Source: Rhopalosiphum padi (Eukaryota; Arthropoda; Insecta; Hemiptera; Aphididae). From it: a DNA stretch of 64,000 nucleotides. The translations under genes were made by a program, and so were the position numbers. Positions 62,001-64,000 of this stretch are shown here, one piece after another (the stretch's first letter is position 1; every line of letters begins with the position of its first letter). The stretch is from the NCBI RefSeq assembly GCF_020882245.1, contig NC_083598.1, forward strand, positions 66,315,858 through 66,379,857, given 5' to 3'. The notes beneath the pieces were generated by a model. It ran no database searches, was not told where the DNA came from, and saw only the letters and a program-made list of their open reading frames with translations.

Positions 62001-64000
62001 AAAGTGATTCATACAATAAAATCAGTTCATTAAAATTTTTAAAATTAGCAAAAAACAAATGAGAATACAGTGTTAGAGTTTAAATCAAAACTGAATCATG
62101 TGACAAAGAAATAATACTTAGGTTGAACAGAGTACATATTAAAAGCCAAATGATTCTTACTACTTTACTTTTATTTAAAGGTAAGGGGTAGATAAAATAA
62201 TTGAATCTATTGCAGAGGCAATTTTATGGATTAGATAAGGTGATGAAACTCATTTTCAACCTTTTAATTTTGTTTTTTATACTATTAAAAGCATAAATTA
62301 CTTGAAACAACAAACACAATACATTATTTTATCAACTTAACAAGTTAATAGTATTTATTAATACTAAATGGATTGTCCATGTTATCATGTCACTTAGAAG
62401 AATTATGTATAGGAAAATTATTGAAAAACTTTAACAGAAAATTATATTTTATATTTAAATACTTTAATTTACTATTTTTGTTAGATTAAATATAATATTT
62501 CTAATCATGAAAATATTCATACTGAATTTATAAGGGTAATAAGTACCTACAGGGAGAAGTTGAGACAAGCCTTTAAGTAGTGGCAGATTTAAGGGGGGGC
62601 TGAAAGGCCAAATTTAAGATTCGCGTTTTTGACTATACCCCCCCTCAAAAAAAAAATTAAATCCTAGATCCGCCACTGCCTATAAGTTATAATATGTATA
62701 TTGTATACTGACGCTTACGAATAATATGATTAGTTTCATACTATGGTGAATTGACTTAATATCGAATTTAAGGGTAAGAACATTTTTTATTTCATTGATA
62801 TTTTGATTTAGAAGCAAATAAATAAGGGTTTTAAGACTTATAAATCTTTTCAAATTTAAAAAAAAATAATAATATACAGAAAATGAGTACATGGATATTT
62901 TATGGTTTCTTAATGCATTAAATTTATGGCAATGTAAATTATCAATGTGTATACATAAATATGCAACCTATCTAAACTTAGAATAATTTTGAAATATAAT
63001 CATTTGAAAAATTAATTAATATATTAACTATTTAAAAATGAAGTTTTAACTTACTTTAACACGCTTCAGGTATAAGAAAAGTTCGTAGGTATTTTTTTTA
63101 TTGACTTCGGAATCTGTAAGTGTTTTTTGTGTTTGAAAATTAGTAAGCATTGAGTTTATTAATAAGATACCAGTCATCGGTTTACATTCATCAAAATTTA
63201 TTTTGAATCTGACCCTTTTTCCTCTATCAGTTTTAGAATCCTTAAACAAAAAATGTAATATTGCTTAGAATTGACTTTTCAACATAATTTTTATTTTAAC
63301 AACACTATACCGGGTATTGAGTTTCATTGAGATTTAAAGTTTTGAATGCTTCATCAAACCAAACATTGACAAATTGAAGTATTTCATAGCCTCGTTTCCA
63401 CATGCATAATGAATAAACCAGAACACTAACTTTTCTCATATCAATTTCTTCTTCTGCGTGTTTTATATCATAAGGCAATTGTTTTAAGGTGGATAATGCT
63501 GTGCTTGTTATAGATACATGAGCACTCAATTTCGATATAGGCATTAAACTTGCTAAGCTAATTGCACTGTAGTAAGTATCACCTTCCTATAAGTAATGCA
63601 ATAACAAATTTATTATTTAGTCAGTAATTGATTAATTTGTTTGCAAATTGTTTTGACTTTTGAGGTAAAAAAATAAAATAAATGAATAATAATTACCTTA
63701 TAGAACTTAAATACTTTAATTAAACATGTGACAGAAGAATCTTGAATATCTTTTATTTTTTGTTGGTTTTCTTCATTCCTAAATTCATTACGATGGAGTA
63801 TCATAAGGCAGTTTACACAATCCAAAATACAACATAAATTATTATGTTCATTTTGTTCTATTTCATTATTACTAGCTGATGAGCTGCAAGATGAATTTTG
63901 TGTATCATTGGCTGTATCTGGAATATAATACTATTTATGTAAAGCTTTTTGAAATATTCTTATTAACACGTGAATTTTATTACCAGAATCATCATTTGAT
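59073..64000 (-). CDS. Condensin-2 complex subunit G2-like protein, C-terminal part (partial)
   Basis: Exons on the minus strand, in transcript order: 64000-63984 (cut by the window), 63917-63697, 63586-63311, 63240-63055, 61952-61777, 61704-61538, 61425-61244, 60427-60293, 59518-59372, 59297-59073. All phases close, giving about 577 residues and a TAA stop. The product is all-helical, with HEAT-like character and no signal peptide or membrane segment. Stretches such as VSVLVYSLCMWKRGYEIL, YLGPWLLTSMIATLAHVS and EHLTEMPFASYQLAAMIL resemble, from memory, the C-terminal half of NCAPG2, the HEAT subunit of condensin II in mitotic chromosome condensation. No catalytic motif is expected. The gene model is firm; the family call is moderate, and another HEAT-repeat protein is possible. 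Confidence 0.6.
59624..60197. mobile_element. Merlin/ISXO2-like DNA transposon remnant in an intron
   Basis: The inverted ends GGTATTTTTCTGTTATCC and, reversed, AGTACTTTCCTGTTATCC continue into shared tgactacc/cgactacc and ttcattatct words. The flanks ttgaatca and tcaaatca agree at 6 of 8 positions. It is 574 bp, with a broken transposase N-terminus inside. Merlin-type elements make 8-9 bp duplications, which fits. Confidence 0.6.
59776..60064 (+). pseudogene. ISXO2/IS1595-type transposase N-terminus, frameshifted
   Basis: The frame from ATG 59776 reads MNFWNLPNSEKDAVESFQEK, then GLLPRHRQCKNGR and a stop. A second frame continues with FGNTILITNKACQHKRNTRI, GNWFENSRL and WSVEMTSIKF. This resembles the N-terminal zinc-ribbon region of ISXO2-like transposases found in many aphid loci. 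The DDE core is deleted. It lies antisense within an intron of the minus-strand gene. Confidence 0.6.
62578..62678. mobile_element. 101-bp hAT-like MITE in an intron of the minus-strand gene
   Basis: The ends TAGTGGCAGATTTA and TAGATCCGCCACTG are inverted repeats. The 8-bp flanks are cctttaag (62570-62577) and cctataag (62679-62686), 7 of 8 identical. A G-tract near the left end pairs with a C-tract in the right half. Confidence 0.75.

Noticed and set aside
1..64000. CRISPR arrays, operons, prokaryotic genes or horizontal transfer from bacteria
   Set aside because: No regularly spaced identical repeats and no long bacterial-type ORFs. All genes have introns.

Overview
The window is eukaryotic and AT-rich, with short exons, GT-AG introns and dense small transposons. 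Gene content (STAT, ModSP-type modular serine proteases, a condensin-2 G2-like gene) and the repeat types (KRBA2-like integrase remnants, ISXO2/Merlin-like, jockey, pogo and hAT MITEs) point to a hemipteran insect, most likely an aphid. I could not run a search, so the species is an inference. Almost no coding exon is a long ORF. The gene models below were assembled by hand from splice sites, reading phase and paralog comparison, and every exon phase closes.

Layout. 1-6956 (+): the 3' half of a STAT transcription factor gene (8 exons: DNA-binding, linker and SH2 domains, the phosphotyrosine site and the stop codon). Two hAT-like MITEs sit in its introns. 6957-17525: about 10.5 kb of intergenic DNA. 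It holds a pogo/Tigger-like element that keeps only its DNA-binding helix-turn-helix ORF, and a broken KRBA2-like integrase element split by a solo-LTR-like insertion. 17526-51441 (+): three tandem paralogs of modular serine protease (ModSP), the initiating protease of Toll-pathway cascades in insects. Paralog A (17526-25422, 699 aa) has four LDLa modules, a CCP, a wonton-type module and a complete His-Asp-Ser triad. Paralogs B (29876-36177, 543 aa) and C (46627-51441, 591 aa) have two LDLa modules each and, by my reading, cannot be serine proteases. B has lost both His and Ser; C has lost Ser. The genes are separated by repeat-rich spacers of about 4.5 and 10.4 kb. 51442-59072: repeat-rich spacer with a hAT transposase remnant, a 5'-truncated jockey-type LINE with an intact reverse transcriptase, and a hAT-like MITE. 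59073-64000 (-): the C-terminal ten exons of a helical-repeat protein best matching condensin-2 subunit G2. A Merlin/ISXO2-like transposase fossil and a MITE lie in its introns.

How the parts relate. STAT and the ModSP cluster are adjacent immunity-type genes, JAK/STAT and Toll respectively. The main observation is the ModSP triplet: one apparently active enzyme next to two expressed-looking pseudoenzymes with fully open reading frames. B and C share the loss of the residue equivalent to Asp194 (Phe in both). C has also lost both partner cysteines of the bond that normally ties the protease domain to the regulatory modules. This looks like a cascade initiator duplicated into non-catalytic regulators.
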